This document shows, in pieces, positions 16,001-23,893 of a stretch of DNA of 57,707 nucleotides. The DNA lies in assembly GCA_021740905.1 (NCBI GenBank), contig JAIOYV010000043.1:1-57707 (forward strand), in the 5' to 3' direction. Under the pieces are notes generated by a model. The model saw nothing but the letters and a program-made list of their open reading frames with translations, had not been told where the DNA came from and made no database searches. The position numbers and the translations under genes were made by a program. The DNA comes from Bacteroidales bacterium (lineage in GTDB: Bacteria; Bacteroidota; Bacteroidia; Bacteroidales; M50B96). The first letter of the stretch is position 1. The number at the start of each line of letters is the position of its first letter.

Positions 16001-18157
16001 GTTGTCGGTAATCGTTACGTACGGGCTGGTACATGCCAGGATGCAATTCACACCATTGGCCGCAGCCACTCCAATATTTTCGAGGCTTACATTCAGAAAA
16101 ATGCTTTCGCCAAAATCGGCCTGGCCATTGTTGTTCCCGGCAGGGTCTGATACACCGACCGAGGCAACATCGAGGTAAGGTCCGGTGGCGGCAATAATCG
16201 CAACATTGGCCCAGTACGGGATTTTGTTGTAGGCTGTGGCAGTCACTGTCATGGTGCCGGAAGTGGCAAGGGCTGTAAAGTTTATGGTCGCATTGCCCGA
16301 TGACACAGTGCCTGTCCCAAGTATTTCATTTCCGATGGTCAGGGCTATCAACGCTCCATCCTGGTTGCAATTTACCGCAAAAGAAGTGGCTCCCAAATTT
16401 ACTGATGTGGCATGGCTTACCATCATTGCTGTGGGCAGGGCTGTGCGTACTTTCAACGAGGGGTCGCCAAAACAATTCCAGGTATCGGTCATACTGTTTC
16501 CGCCACTGCCGTATTCATCGTTCATTTTCATACAACCGTTCATGGAAAGGCCGCCAAAAGTCCGGCGGATATTGGTAGTGTATGGTTCCACTAAAATGTC
16601 CACCATTTCGTCCTGTGCGCACATGGGCGGATTCCAGCTTTGGTTAATGGTCGACATAAGCGTGGCCACCGCCCCGGCTGGTTCGTCGAGGTACTCTGCC
16701 CTCATCCAGGCTTCGGCAAAACAGGTAGAGGCGGTAAAGTTGCCATTCACACAAGCCACTGCCCAAATAAAAGGAAGCATGCCGCTATTGGTCAAACTAT
16801 TTACGTTGGTGCTACTAAAGCCGGAAGTACCAAATGAACTTGATGATCCATGCCCGGTGTACAATAACAATCCCCGGCCATTGTTCAACTCCGAAGCTAC
16901 CATTGAAGTTGTTGGGCTCCCGGCGGCATCGAGGTTTCCCTGGCTGCCATCGAAGAGTTCGGAGCACGAACTGTAATTGTAGGCCAACAAATCGGTTTGC
17001 ATGTTTCGCACATGCTCGTAATCCAATTCGTTGTCATCGCCCGGCCCCTGGTCGGAGCCAATCCCGATATTCTTTGCATAGAAATTACTGATGGTAGGAT
17101 TTTTCTCGTAGTCGACAGTTCGGTCTACCTGGGTCACTACCTGATCGGCATTTTCGGCAGAAAACCGCCCCACGAAAACTTCGGGGTAATGATCGTTTCC
17201 GATGATGTAGCCATAAGTATTGTCCGACATCCCAGCCGTTGCACTGTACGATGGCACCTGGGCGTGGTCGCCTACCAACAGCAAAAAGCTAAGGCCGGGG
17301 CTGGCGTAATAACTTTCGACATACGATTTTATGGCTGCCGAATTCCCGATGGTAGACACATTCACGATTTCGACCTCCATGCCTGCCTGTATTTTCCAGT
17401 CGATAAAATCCTGCATGTCGGCCATAAACGAGCCGTGCGAAATTATCAGCATCCGGCCTTCATCCACCACAGGGGTATATTTTTGCTTTTGATAGTTCAG
17501 GAATTGTTGGGTGTACAGATTATTGAATTCCGAAGCGATTTTTTCAATTGCTTTATTTCTTACCAGGATGTTTCGGCCCGCAACCGATTTTTTGCTGATC
17601 TCAACCACCATTTCATGGTATACCCTGAGAATCTTTTTTACCGGATTATACTGAAATGGATAAACCACCACGGTCTGTCCCCGATAATCGCGAAGGATAT
17701 AAGGGTCGCGCAACAAAGCCAACTTGGAAGGGAAAAAATCATCTTGTTGGTAAACCTTTCCAAAGGTATACGGAACAGTGGCCGGATCAATATCGCGGGT
17801 TAAATCACCCTTCGACGGAACCAGCGAGACATTGGGGTAATCCACGTATTTCGAGTTGGTGACATTCACCTGCATTTCGGCCATGTCGGGGATAATTACC
17901 GAGGCTGTCAATTTCAGGATTTCTGGTGCCCCTTCCAGCAAAATAGGAGTTGCATTGCCAAGCGAAAGTTTTTGCAACGTGCCCTTTGGGGTTTGGATTT
18001 CCTGCAACTGGAAACCATCGAAGGTAAAGCTTATCACAGATTTTACATCGGTGGATTCAATCAGCTTTATTTCAGCATTGGTTTGCTTTTGTGTTGTTTG
18101 CGAAAAGGCAATCCCAGCTAACAACAGGCAGACGAACAGTAGGTTAGTCTTTTTCAT
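13100..18157 (-). CDS. Giant gingipain-type (C25) cysteine protease with GEVED and T9SS domains
   Basis: 1685 residues, exported (MKKTNLLFVCLLLAGIAFSQ signal). A propeptide-like region covers about 25-230 and the C25 caspase-like catalytic domain about 240-600. Catalytic His is in YTGHG (H436) and Cys in AVACVNG (C469); the 33-residue spacing equals that in Porphyromonas RgpB. Later parts hold CARDB-like beta-sandwich repeats (~650-900), a GEVED domain (~940-1040, VWIDFNNNAVFE), a PKD/SprB-like repeat (~1050-1140) and two copies of a 'LLIQGWSMISTYIEP / PQGWSLLGYLRNSP' module. The final ~80 residues (YPNPASSTLSFSFILNEDKE) are a type A T9SS domain. The role is surface or secreted proteolysis; the target is unknown. 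Confidence 0.92.
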   Translation of the reverse strand: MKKTNLLFVCLLLAGIAFSQTTQKQTNAEIKLIESTDVKSVISFTFDGFQLQEIQTPKGTLQKLSLGNATPILLEGAPEILKLTASVIIPDMAEMQVNVTNSKYVDYPNVSLVPSKGDLTRDIDPATVPYTFGKVYQQDDFFPSKLALLRDPYILRDYRGQTVVVYPFQYNPVKKILRVYHEMVVEISKKSVAGRNILVRNKAIEKIASEFNNLYTQQFLNYQKQKYTPVVDEGRMLIISHGSFMADMQDFIDWKIQAGMEVEIVNVSTIGNSAAIKSYVESYYASPGLSFLLLVGDHAQVPSYSATAGMSDNTYGYIIGNDHYPEVFVGRFSAENADQVVTQVDRTVDYEKNPTISNFYAKNIGIGSDQGPGDDNELDYEHVRNMQTDLLAYNYSSCSELFDGSQGNLDAAGSPTTSMVASELNNGRGLLLYTGHGSSSSFGTSGFSSTNVNSLTNSGMLPFIWAVACVNGNFTASTCFAEAWMRAEYLDEPAGAVATLMSTINQSWNPPMCAQDEMVDILVEPYTTNIRRTFGGLSMNGCMKMNDEYGSGGNSMTDTWNCFGDPSLKVRTALPTAMMVSHATSVNLGATSFAVNCNQDGALIALTIGNEILGTGTVSSGNATINFTALATSGTMTVTATAYNKIPYWANVAIIAATGPYLDVASVGVSDPAGNNNGQADFGESIFLNVSLENIGVAAANGVNCILACTSPYVTITDNTQAFGNIAAGAQALQNQAFALSFSSNVPDQNISLLQFDMSDGASNTWTVSYPLTLNAPELSVGTHTLDDSATGDNDGLFDPGETLTMIIPSLNIGHADIGALTGTLSCTSTYISISNPTFSLAGISISGSVNASFTVTLDASVPLGESFTFDYQLTNGNYSAQESFLFQLADYCVPTYTYDCSYGDEIDDFILNTINQTGTGCSTAGYADYTNLSTSLLVGNTYTLQASTNYSNQYLSVWIDFNNNAVFESTERVVENFNLPSTASLYSTTLTIPSSANTGLHRMRARINYAANCDDPCINYTYGEAHDYMVEIVDPQLAVSLCADFSICPGETATLTPTVTGGTSPYTYLWSTGDSSSTISVLPVGATNYFLTVTDANGDSDSDDVTVSNFQIIAVDLGPDQVILPGQTITLDAGTYANYSWNTGQISPQISVTTAGIYAVTVTDNNGCEGNDEIQVTQSSPPGWNYAITSGNHTILIPDFATMTIDGQALVPGDYIGVFYDSLGSLACAGYIIWTGLTSSVTAWGSDVGNDGFAVGESFEWKIWKSTTETEYDANATYLQPPAFQNTGSFQVNGMSGIESLTGIVAQTQNLLLIQGWSMISTYIEPFEPLIDSVFAPVVSQMVIFKDGSGNIFWPQYSLNSIGNMTLGQGYQVNMTTNQNLPVTGTAPQPETVLLPIPQGWSLLGYLRNSPANIVTLFSPFTTQIIIVKDSAGNTYWPQWGVNIIGNMIPGKGYQIKLAAGVNYSYPANTTTIAASKIQIQSTQYFAKPTPTEHNMTVCIPLTAWDQVPISGSEIAAFDKHGNLIGSTLFNNENLAFAVWGDDPYSDIKDGLLTDEKFILKFWDGTEREIVVESWLEGDNHYEKNKMAVSGKISFDTDKDNLQLESYPNPASSTLSFSFILNEDKEATIELLDQLGQVVWSETEMFSKGKTEGQIDVSKLGSGCYFLSVFTEEEKDVAVVNVVR

Positions 18158-18313
18158 AATCAGGTAATTTTGGTATATTTTAATTCCCTACGTGGAACAA
18201 ATCAATTTGTTATGGCAAAGGTAGGTTGCGGGGCTAAAAAATGCAGGGAAAGGAAGTAATTTAGGATTGTTCTAAATAGTTGATGCAACAAACTCCACAG
18301 AGTAAAATGACAG

Positions 18314-18394
18314 AGATTCCTCACTACCTCGGAAAGACATACTCTGCCCCTTCCCCCACAAATAAACTGTCTTCCCGAACATAGTGAGGAATCT
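18314..18394. repeat. Imperfect inverted repeat AGATTCCTCACTA...TAGTGAGGAATCT
   Basis: Arms 18314-18339 and 18368-18394 pair over ~26 bp with a few mismatches around a C-rich loop. The arm sequence type (GATTCCTCACTA plus CGGAA..GACA) is widely scattered in environmental genomes. It could fold as a long hairpin in RNA. Confidence 0.75.
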
Positions 18395-18606
18395 GGTGGC
18401 ATTTTCCATACAATTATAAAAAGTTGAAATGGGTAAGTTATTTTGAAAGTTTCACTATGAATCTCTTGCCTGAATTTTTATCCCATTTCAAGATGATATC
18501 ATTGGTAACGTAGTGCGGAATCTCCTATTTCTTAAAGAAAAATATATAGTTTCTATTTGGGAAAAAGTTTAATTCGAGTGTTCGATGCTGGTATTCTCTT
18601 TCTTTT

Positions 18607-18633
18607 TTGCTATGCTCTTTCTTTTTACTTTTG
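18607..18633 (+). promoter_or_regulatory. Candidate Bacteroidota promoter of the cupin gene
   Basis: TTG (18607-18609) and TACTTTTG (18626-18633, fits TAnnTTTG) with a 16-bp spacer, slightly short of the preferred ~19. The ATG is 30 bp downstream. Confidence 0.4.
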
Positions 18634-18663
18634 ACACAATCAAAATGAAATAAAATTTTTACT

Positions 18664-18966
18664 ATGATAATAGACCTAAACACAGCCGAAAAAGTACCCT
18701 TCGATTTGGACGGGCGCATCATGTTCAATTCCGAAAAAGTTCAATTGATCCATCTTAGCCTGATGCCGGGCGATGTAGTTGCCCCTCACAGCAATCCATT
18801 CGACGTGGTTTTTTATGTTCTCGAAGGCGAAGGGATAATTTCCGTTGGCGATGAAACAGCCATCCTGAATGAAGATCAAACCATTGATGTGGCTAAGGAC
18901 ATCCAGCGTGGATGGAGAAATGTTTCGGATCAAATTCTAAGGTTGTTGGTTGTGAAGGTATTTTGA
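18664..18966 (+). CDS. Small single-domain cupin protein
   Basis: 100 residues forming one cupin barrel. Motif 1 is degenerate: 'PGDVVAPHSNPFDVVFYVLEGEG' (in part) has one His (H42) and lacks the second His and the usual Glu spacing, and motif 2 contains 'AKDIQRGWRN' in place of the usual H-x-x-x-N. Metal binding is therefore uncertain. It may be a sensor or isomerase; the sequence does not tell. It stands alone in the plus orientation. Confidence 0.7.
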   Translation: MIIDLNTAEKVPFDLDGRIMFNSEKVQLIHLSLMPGDVVAPHSNPFDVVFYVLEGEGIISVGDETAILNEDQTIDVAKDIQRGWRNVSDQILRLLVVKVF

Positions 18967-19018
18967 TGCAAAATCAGACCAAACTTATGTTGTGAAATTG
19001 CTATCCTGCGCCTTAGAT

Positions 19019-19089
19019 GCTGACATGTCCGTCGGACGATGACAGGTCTGTGCGAAAGAAACCTGACATCGTCCGAAGGACATATCAGC
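19019..19089. repeat. Long inverted repeat between cupin and TPR genes
   Basis: Arms 19019-19046 and 19062-19089 pair over 28 bp with about four mismatches (GCTGACATGTCC..CGGACGATG.CAGG). It may act as a bidirectional terminator for the convergent cupin and TPR-protein genes. The sequence type is a dispersed repeat in many genomes. Confidence 0.7.
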
Positions 19090-19186
19090 GTTTCCGCCAC
19101 GAATAAGGAAAGTGATGGAAACAGACATCTCTATACCAGATTTGAATTTATAAGTAAAAAACTGAAATGTAGGTTTCGGATAACTA

Positions 19187-21205
19187 CTATAATCCTCGTG
19201 CCTTGATTTCTTTGTTTATCCTGTCGAGATTACCCTGTGCATCGCTATAGCCAGGCCTTATGCGAATGGCCTGTTCGAAACTTTCTTTGGCTTTCAGAAA
19301 ATCCTGGAGCATATAATAACAATTCCCCAGGTTTACCATTGCCTCTACAAAGTCTGGTTTTAAATTGATTGCTTTCTTGAAGTGCAACAAGGCATTGCGG
19401 TAATCCTTTTGCTGGGCCAGCTCGTTGCCTTTGTTGTAAAAATACATGGCATCCTGTCCTGGTTGGCTTTTGGGCAGTTTTTGAGAGTTTTCCCAAGCGT
19501 TGCGCAAGAGTGGCAGGTTTTTTTGTGCCGTTGGGTTGTGCGGGTTCAATTCCAGCGAGCGGGTCAGCATTTTATAGCCTTTCTCGTATTCGTTTATCAT
19601 GTAGTACGACAGGGCCAGGTTCGATAAGGTCATGGCATTTTTCAGGTTGGCTTTCTCGTAATACTCAATCGACTTTTCGTATTGTCCCTGTTGATAGTAG
19701 GCAAAACCGAGTTTAAACCAGGCATCGCTAAAATCGGGGTTTATTTCGAGGGATTTGTTCAGTTGCTTAATACCGGCCTGCATCAATGAATCTTTGCGTA
19801 CCTGGTCTTTTTCCGATACCGATTGATTGATCAATTCGCTGCCATAATGCTTCCGCAACTGCGAACTATTGCCACCATGCCCAATATCCGCAGAAAACAA
19901 CGTGGAGTTATTTTTCCAATCAGGGTTTCGGATAATCGTTCGTACTGAAAATGCCACCAATATAGTACTGGTAAGAGCCACAAACAGAATTCCTTTTTTT
20001 ATTCTGAAGTTTTTGAAATCAGAAGAAATTCCATCCTGAAGAAGTTTGAAAAGAAGGTGCCCAAGCACAATCGAGAAGGCTAAGACGGGTGCATAAAGAA
20101 AGCGCTCGGCCATTATCCCTCCTCGCATCAATATAAAAACAATCCCCACCGACAGGCTTGCCCCAAAGTAGATTATCGAAAAGCCAATTGGATTGTGACG
20201 TTTCAGGTTTTTTAATTTCAGATGGGCAATCCCAAGAATCAAAATGATGGTGATTATCACCACCGGATTGCTCCAATCGGCTGCCGGGATTTGATTGTAG
20301 GAGTAATCATAAAGAAGAATGAAGGGGAAAACTGTCCGGTACAAATACATCCCCATTATATATATTGATGATGGGATACGCTCCGACATTTCGCGATAGG
20401 GATAAACATTAAGATAGGTGGGTGGAGTCCCAGTGAGGCTGCCGATCATGGCATATTTCAACAATAAAAACAAAACCGAAACAACAACAAAACTGAGCGA
20501 AAGAAGAGCCACTTGTTTCACACTTTTTTCTGTAAAAAACCATAATACAAACGGTAGGATAAACAGCCCGGTCATGGCGGTTTCTTTGGATAGCAAGGCC
20601 AGGAAGAAAAACAAGCAGCCGAGCAACAGGTGTTGGATTTTCTTTCGATTGGCGAATTTCCAGATCATCCAAAAGGCAATTATAGAATTTAGAAAGGCCA
20701 GGATTTCGTCGCGGCTTTTTATGTTGGCCACCACCTCGGTGTGGATGGGGTGCGCTAGGAATAAAAGGCTTACAATCAGGGCAAAAAATGATTTGCCTTT
20801 AAACAGGGCATTCAAAAAAAGAAAAAGAAACAGGCCAGTGAGGGCATAAAGCAATACATTCGTAAAGTGCATCAGGTGAGGGTTGTTGCCAAAAAACTCC
20901 ACCTCAAGGGCAAAACTAATTTGCGACAAAGGCCGGTAATAACCCAGGTTTTGCTGAGAACCAACCCAGTAGTTGTTCGACAGTAAATCGCCAATCCCAT
21001 CGATGCCTTGCTGTACGAATCGTTGCTCTGTGATCAGTGGCAAATCGTCGAGCACAAATTCGTTTAGGATGCTGTTGCCGTATATAATAAAGGCAAACAA
21101 AAATGGGATCCACATCAGGTATTTCGAACCGGGTTGTGGTTTCACCGATTCAGGAACCAGGCCTTGCTCAATTTTTATTTTCTTCTTTGCTTTCCCTTGC
21201 TTCAT
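19187..21205 (-). CDS. GT-C/TMTC-like membrane protein with C-terminal TPRs
   Basis: 672 residues. A positively charged start (MKQGKAKKKIKIEQ) precedes ~10 TM helices (about 30-420). The first luminal/periplasmic loop has LDDLPLI (around D52-D53), the acidic motif expected in GT-C glycosyltransferases, followed by 'YYRPLSQISFALE' and 'FLAHPIHTEVVANIKSRDEI', which are strongly reminiscent of TMTC-type O-mannosyltransferases. After that about five TPR units (about 455-665) end the protein. The likely activity is lipid-linked sugar transfer to proteins; substrate unknown. In T9SS Bacteroidota, exported proteins are often O-glycosylated, so the proteases here are possible targets (inference). Confidence 0.8.
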   Translation of the reverse strand: MKQGKAKKKIKIEQGLVPESVKPQPGSKYLMWIPFLFAFIIYGNSILNEFVLDDLPLITEQRFVQQGIDGIGDLLSNNYWVGSQQNLGYYRPLSQISFALEVEFFGNNPHLMHFTNVLLYALTGLFLFLFLNALFKGKSFFALIVSLLFLAHPIHTEVVANIKSRDEILAFLNSIIAFWMIWKFANRKKIQHLLLGCLFFFLALLSKETAMTGLFILPFVLWFFTEKSVKQVALLSLSFVVVSVLFLLLKYAMIGSLTGTPPTYLNVYPYREMSERIPSSIYIMGMYLYRTVFPFILLYDYSYNQIPAADWSNPVVIITIILILGIAHLKLKNLKRHNPIGFSIIYFGASLSVGIVFILMRGGIMAERFLYAPVLAFSIVLGHLLFKLLQDGISSDFKNFRIKKGILFVALTSTILVAFSVRTIIRNPDWKNNSTLFSADIGHGGNSSQLRKHYGSELINQSVSEKDQVRKDSLMQAGIKQLNKSLEINPDFSDAWFKLGFAYYQQGQYEKSIEYYEKANLKNAMTLSNLALSYYMINEYEKGYKMLTRSLELNPHNPTAQKNLPLLRNAWENSQKLPKSQPGQDAMYFYNKGNELAQQKDYRNALLHFKKAINLKPDFVEAMVNLGNCYYMLQDFLKAKESFEQAIRIRPGYSDAQGNLDRINKEIKARGL

Positions 21206-21364
21206 TTTTCAAAAATAGAAATTTTGGGTGGGTTGATATTTTTTTTTTGAAAACCCATTTGACGAATATCTCTCTTTTCAGGATTAAGTTTTCATTGTCA
21301 TTATCACATTAAACAACTTTATTTTGAAGCTGGTGTCATATTTAGTCTGACTAATAACTCCATT

Positions 21365-21790
21365 TTAGAATTGTTGTATTTCTTTATTCCAATTCACAGT
21401 CTTCAATCCTTCAATCGGCTCAAAATGTTTTTGATTATTCGTCACCAAGGTCAAATCATTTACATTAGCGACACCTGCAATGAGAAGGTCGGGAGTGCCT
21501 ATTATGATTCCCTTTCTTTTTAATGAACCAAAGAAACTCGCTGATTTTTGTAAAGAGGGATATGAAAGCTTTAAAATTAGGCTTTTTGAGGCAAATTGTT
21601 TGAATGTTTCAATTTGTTTAAAAGCCATTTTATATTCCAATCCAGCCAAAATTTCAAAATATGTTATTTCAGAAAATGTCAACCTTTTTTTGGAAGTTTG
21701 ACTTAGATAGTTTTGAACATTATTGGTAACTGTCTCATACCCTTTGAGGTAATAGGATATAATGTCAGTATCCAAAATATAATTTGTCAT
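21365..21790 (-). CDS. PIN-domain ribonuclease toxin (VapC type)
   Basis: 141 residues with the PIN acidic residues in order: D7 (YILDTDI), E46 (TYFEILAG) and D101 (GTPDLLIAG), then 'LTLVTNNQKHF'. Family toxins cleave tRNA or rRNA. Its ATG overlaps the antitoxin stop (4-bp overlap at 21787-21790), which indicates translational coupling. Confidence 0.9.
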   Translation of the reverse strand: MTNYILDTDIISYYLKGYETVTNNVQNYLSQTSKKRLTFSEITYFEILAGLEYKMAFKQIETFKQFASKSLILKLSYPSLQKSASFFGSLKRKGIIIGTPDLLIAGVANVNDLTLVTNNQKHFEPIEGLKTVNWNKEIQQF

Positions 21791-22023
21791 GAGATACGTT
21801 CATTTCCTAAAAGTCTATTAAGATGCAGTTTGTCAGTTAAATCCACGAACACCTCCTTATCTATATCTTTTAATGAACCAGCAAAAGATAGGACTTCTTT
21901 TATCGAATTGTCTGCAGGCTCGATTTGATCCAGAAATTCTTCTAAACTTAAGAGTTTCTCCTGGCTTAAAGAGTTTAAGCGTTTTACTATTCTACTTCTT
22001 ACTTTATGTGTTGTCTCAGACAT
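21787..22023 (-). CDS. Putative antitoxin of the PIN-domain pair
   Basis: 78 residues, small and acidic, placed directly before the PIN toxin with a 4-bp overlap. 'VRSRIVKRLNSLSQEKLLSLEEFLDQIE' (in part) suggests a helical N-terminus; the remainder 'DIDKEVFVDLTDKLHLNRLLGNE' fits a toxin-wrapping tail. A clear AbrB or RHH DNA-binding domain is not obvious. The call rests mostly on position. Confidence 0.75.
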   Translation of the reverse strand: MSETTHKVRSRIVKRLNSLSQEKLLSLEEFLDQIEPADNSIKEVLSFAGSLKDIDKEVFVDLTDKLHLNRLLGNERIS

Positions 22024-22190
22024 GGTTACATTTATTTATTCCAAAATTACCTATTATGAACCACATTAAAAAATTGAGGGGGATGAATTAATTAAATAAA
22101 CTATCATCGATACTTTTTTATGATCTCTAATTTTTCAGCTTGAATATTCATTTTTTATAGTTTTTGGTAAAATTACAAAAAAGGAAATAT

Positions 22191-22400
22191 CTAAAACAAC
22201 ATTGTAAATCCATCTTTGCCCTTTTCAAACTTTTTAATTTCGGCTTCGAAAAATTTTATCTGTTGCCGACAAATGAAATCCCTGAAAATTTTCGAGTTTT
22301 CTTTGTCTTCGGTTTCATTAAGGGTGTCGATGTATTCGGCCCTGTCTTCGGTAAATATTTTAATCAAGGGTTGTTTGTGATAGAGCTTGATATATTTCAT
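22191..22400 (-). pseudogene. Probable C-terminal remnant of a Fic-family protein
   Basis: A 69-codon ORF whose sequence 'FTEDRAEYIDTLNETEDK' plus 'IFRDFICRQQIKFFEAEI' and the end KGKDGFTMLF resembles the last helices of Bacteroidota Fic proteins. The catalytic HPFxxGNGR motif is absent and an in-frame stop lies just before the ATG. It directly follows the cysteate-synthase-like gene (40 bp). It could be a real small protein; recognition is from memory. Confidence 0.35.
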
Positions 22401-22439
22401 AAACTCCTCATCTCATATAATCTTGATTATTGCGGATGT

Positions 22440-23762
22440 TTACTTAAACTTTGCCCACAACTTTTCCCTATATTCCTCCCTGTTCGGCGGAGTGCAATCA
22501 TCAATGGTATCTACATATTTTGTGGTGTAGATCATGCCATCCACAAACTCCGGGGCGCGATTCATGCTTTCGCCAATGTTTATCAGTACCGATTCACCTT
22601 CTTTAAAAATACCTTGTTTGAGGGCTTCGAAAAAACCACCTACGGCAATGGTTGATGCAGGGCCAATCTTTACCCCTTTTTCATAAGCTATCAAATGGGC
22701 TACTTCGAGGCATTTGTGTTCGTTGAAGGTGATTATCTCTCCCTTGCTTTTGTGAACTAAGTCTGCAATTATTGGGAAGGTGGCGGGGTTACCGGTTGCC
22801 AGGGTTGGGATCAAAGTTATAGGATTATCATAAATTGGATAGTCTTTTTTCCAACCTTCGGGGAATCCGGCGGCTTTTGCTTTTTTCCATCCGGCTGTCA
22901 TAGGGTCGCAGCCACTGGGTTGTACCATGATGAAACGGGGCAACTTTTCGGGATAGCCCAAACCTTTTATTTCACGGATGCCTTTGTCGATGGCAATGGG
23001 GCCAGTGCCACCGCTCAATGCTTGTACATACACATCGGGTAATTCGCCGGTCTGACGCAGCCATTCCCAAACCATGGTTTTCTTGGCTTCCACACGCATA
23101 GGGTCTACATTCCCGCCGGAAAGTAATATCTTGTATTTCTCAGAATATTCGGCAGCAATTTTCTTGGCGAGGGCATAATCGCCATTGACGCGAAATACCC
23201 GCTGACCATAACTACTTATCTCGGCTTCATTTGCACGGAGGGCATCATTGGGGATAAACACGGCCAATGAAATACCTGCCTCTGCCAGGTAATGGGCAAA
23301 AGCGGAGGCAATATTTCCGGTACTTGCCACGGCATATTGAGTCACGCCATTTTCTTTTAACACGCTGGCGGCAACCGATGCTGCCACATCCTTAAATGTG
23401 TTTGTGCCATCGTTTATGTCGTTGCGATAAACGCTTACTTTTAGATTGAGGCCATAGTGTTCCCGAGCAAAATCTTCAAATATGGTCCAACGCTGAACGG
23501 GTATTGTACCCTCTCCTCGTGTAACAATATTTTTCCTATCATCAAGAGGAAGGAAATCGAAATAATGAAAAACACTAGCCGGTTTTGTTTCTGACTCAAT
23601 TAGTTTTTTAATATCTAAGTTGTCGCGTGAGTATTCCACATCCACCCATTTATTCCCACATGATGGGCATTTTTGGAAATGTGTAAACCAGGCGTTCATA
23701 CTTTCAATAATTGTATCGCATTCGCGACATCGGAGATGGTATTTGCTTATTGGCTTTGTCAT
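22440..23762 (-). CDS. PLP-dependent threonine-synthase-like enzyme, probable cysteate synthase
   Basis: 440 residues. A zinc ribbon (C12-x2-C15 and C32-x2-C35) precedes the fold-type II PLP domain. The Schiff-base lysine is K124 (GTNTFKDVAAS), and the phosphate loop is ALSGGTGP (~258). The protein resembles threonine synthase, but the motif NDGTNTFKD and the neighbours (APS-reductase-like and CapA-like genes on the same strand) point to cysteate synthase, which makes L-cysteate from O-phosphoserine and sulfite in methanogens and in capnine-producing Bacteroidota. If so, it supplies the headgroup for sulfonolipid. True threonine synthase remains the alternative. Confidence 0.75.
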   Translation of the reverse strand: MTKPISKYHLRCRECDTIIESMNAWFTHFQKCPSCGNKWVDVEYSRDNLDIKKLIESETKPASVFHYFDFLPLDDRKNIVTRGEGTIPVQRWTIFEDFAREHYGLNLKVSVYRNDINDGTNTFKDVAASVAASVLKENGVTQYAVASTGNIASAFAHYLAEAGISLAVFIPNDALRANEAEISSYGQRVFRVNGDYALAKKIAAEYSEKYKILLSGGNVDPMRVEAKKTMVWEWLRQTGELPDVYVQALSGGTGPIAIDKGIREIKGLGYPEKLPRFIMVQPSGCDPMTAGWKKAKAAGFPEGWKKDYPIYDNPITLIPTLATGNPATFPIIADLVHKSKGEIITFNEHKCLEVAHLIAYEKGVKIGPASTIAVGGFFEALKQGIFKEGESVLINIGESMNRAPEFVDGMIYTTKYVDTIDDCTPPNREEYREKLWAKFK

Positions 23763-23893
23763 TTTTTAAATGTTTTTTTGAATTACTCATCTCATGGTGA
23801 AATAATTTTAATGTTCTTAAAATTATTGTATAGTTCAGAAAATGAATCGAAATAAGCTATTCTTTAAACTTTGAGGAAGGTTCCTCTTTAATT

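Larger units (their letters stand above)
18158..18663. other. 506-bp intergenic region with palindromic repeat and promoters
   Basis: No coding sequence is supported. It holds a -7-like CAAAGGTA (18216-18223; TACCTTTG on the minus strand) facing the gingipain gene, the inverted repeat described at 18314-18394, a partial half-copy near 18505-18525, and a candidate promoter for the cupin gene at 18607-18633. Confidence 0.6.

Noticed and set aside
16997-17803. 268-codon plus-strand ORF inside the gingipain gene
   Set aside because: Pure shadow of the opposite strand; the minus frame contains catalytic motifs and domains.
22164-22655. 163-codon plus-strand ORF opposite the cysteate-synthase-like gene
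   Set aside because: It lies antisense to the 3' end of a well-supported gene and to the Fic-like fragment, and shows no family resemblance.
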